From Cynocephalus volans (lineage: Eukaryota; Chordata; Mammalia; Dermoptera; Cynocephalidae), in assembly GCF_027409185.1 (NCBI RefSeq), contig NC_084464.1, positions 42,011,095 through 42,075,094 of the forward strand: DNA of 64,000 nt. Reading direction: 5' to 3'. Position 1 is the stretch's first letter; every line of letters starts with the position of its first letter. Positions 62,541 to 64,000 of the stretch are shown piece by piece. The translations under genes were made by a program, and so were the position numbers. The notes beneath the pieces are model-generated. The model had not been told where the DNA came from. It worked only from the letters and a program-made list of their open reading frames with translations, and searched no databases.

Positions 62541-63630
62541 GTATTAGTCTGCTAAGCCTTCTAGAAAAAAATAACACAGACTGGGTGGCTTAAACAACAG
62601 AAATTTATTTCCTCTCATTTCTGAAGGCTGGAAGTCCAAGATTAAAATGTTGTCAGGTTGGGTCTCTCCTGAGGCCTCTCCTTGGTTCACAGGTCACTGT
62701 CTTTGCTCTGTGATCTCACAGGACCTTCCCTCTGGGCATGTACATCCCTAGTATATCCACCTCTTTTTATAAGGATATCAGTCATATTGGTTCAGAGCCC
62801 CCCCTGCTTATGCCTCAATTAACCTTAATTACCTCTTTTCAAGACCCTTTCTTCAAAGAGGAACTCTCCTACATTGTTGTTGGGACTGTAAATTAGTATA
62901 GCCATTATGAAAAACAGTATGGAAGTTCCTCCAACAGCTACAGATAGAACTGCCATTCATCCAGCAATCCCACTGCTGGGTATATACCCAAAGGAATGGA
63001 AATCATCATGTCGAAGGGATACCTGCATTCCCATGTTTTATCACAGCTCCATTTACAATAGGCAAGAGTTGGAACCAACCTACATGTCCATTGACAGATG
63101 ACTACATAAGGAAAATGTGGCATATTTACACAATGGAATACTACTCTGCCATTAAAAAGAATGAAATTCTGCCATTCACAGCCACATGGATGAACTTGGA
63201 GAAAATTATGTTAAGTGAAATAAACTTGGCACAGAAAAATACCACACGTCCTCACTCTTAAGTGGGTGCTAAAAAAATAAACAAAGAAAAAAAGATACAA
63301 CAATCACAGTAATTTGTTGAACATTCAGAAGGAGAGAATAGAACTGAGGCCAACAGAGGTGGGAAAGGGGGAAGGAGTGGGGAAGTTAGTGAGAAATTGG
63401 TAAAGGGCCACAAAAAATGACTACATCATATAATGTTGAATATACTAATTATCCTGACTTGAGCATCACATATTGCACACAGGTATTGATATTCAATGCA
63501 GTACCCCACAGATATGGCAATCAATTATGTTTCAATAATTTTTTTAAAAGGCCCTTTCTCCTAATACAGTCACATTGGTGCTTAAGGATTAAGCATACGA
63601 ATTTTAGGGGGACACAATTCAGCCTATAAT
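62541..63630 (-). mobile_element. MaLR LTR (ancient fossil) with nested L1
   Basis: Left part 62541-62852 (tgtattagtctgctaagcc, ggtggcttaaacaacag) and right part 63552-63630 (aatacagtcacattggtgc, cacaattcagcctataatag) belong to one antisense LTR. An L1 3' end was inserted between them. Confidence 0.75.
62853..63551 (+). mobile_element. 5'-truncated L1, ORF2 end and 3'UTR
   Basis: Encodes the familiar L1 ORF2 tail region (ccactgctgggtatatacc, caatggaatactactctgcc, ttaagtgaaataaacttgg) followed by the 3'UTR. ccctttct is repeated at both edges as a target duplication. Confidence 0.85.
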
Positions 63631-63639
63631 AGCCATGAT

Positions 63640-64000
63640 GAAATAACAAGGACCAAATTTACTCTCCTGCCATAAACAGCTACAAATTCAGATAAATATA
63701 TAAAACAACAGTATCCAGACATTAGATAAAAGGACAAAGATTGTTATCCTTGTGAGAAGGGAAACAGAAGAGGTGAGGCCTACAATTGTCCAGCTTCCTT
63801 CTTGGAGAGTTTCCAGGACACAATGCAGGAAGGAGAAATGCTAACAAGGCCCAGAGTCTCACTGAGTTGAGGGAACAAAGTTTTAAATTGGGGAGGCCAG
63901 GACAGCCAAGCATATGCAAAGCAAAGGCACATAGAGAAGACAGCTGAACAGAAAAATCTCTGGAAGTCTGCAGAGGTTCCCCCTCAAATCTTCAGCTCAT
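63640..64000 (+). mobile_element. Old L1 5'UTR-like fragment
   Basis: ggacaaagattgttatcctt, ggcctacaattgtccagc, ctctggaagtctgcagagg, as in old L1 5' regions. Continues past the window edge. Confidence 0.45.

Overview
This is mammalian nuclear DNA from the extended MHC class I region, at the interval that in human lies between GABBR1 and HLA-F. Two protein-coding genes can be rebuilt exon by exon. MOG (myelin oligodendrocyte glycoprotein) has eight exons on the + strand, 23887-34166. ZFP57, the KRAB zinc-finger imprinting regulator, is on the - strand, with coding sequence 35222-38610 and a CpG-island promoter near 40.4-41.3 kb. A 5'-truncated MHC class I pseudogene lies at about 53.35-56.25 kb. 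The CpG island at the left edge is where the 5' end of GABBR1 should be by synteny, but no GABBR1 coding sequence is visible.

The species signal comes from the SINEs. About 30 copies of a SINE derived from a tRNA-Ile-like head are scattered on both strands, as monomers and as two-unit dimers, many with clear target-site duplications. No Alu, B1/B2, carnivore, ruminant or equine SINE was seen. Dominant tRNA-Ile SINEs with monomer and dimer forms match the CYN SINEs described from colugos (Dermoptera), so a colugo is my best guess. The assignment is from memory of the family, not a database match.

Layout: 0-1 kb, CpG island (putative GABBR1 promoter). 1-23.5 kb, intergenic DNA with old LINE/MIR/hAT remnants, two copies of an apparently ORF-less L1 derivative (9.4-11.2 and 13.2-14.6 kb) and a small CpG-rich patch at 18.5-19.1 kb. 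23.9-34.2 kb, MOG. 34.2-35.2 kb, the convergent MOG/ZFP57 3' ends. 35.2-41.3 kb, ZFP57. 41.3-53.3 kb, repeat-dense DNA (decayed L1, MaLR and other LTR fossils, SINEs). 53.3-56.3 kb, class I pseudogene. 56.3-64 kb, ancient repeats, LTR fossils and nested L1.

MOG and ZFP57 are convergent neighbours with about 1 kb between stop codons. They are not functionally linked: MOG is a myelin surface Ig protein and ZFP57 is a nuclear KRAB repressor of imprinted loci. I found no unknown protein-coding system. The most unusual items are the L1 derivative with an internal ~77-bp tandem repeat, a duplicated L1/SINE chimera ending in poly(A), an unexplained ~80-bp inverted pair 3.3 kb apart, and a ZFP57 finger that has lost both zinc-binding histidines.
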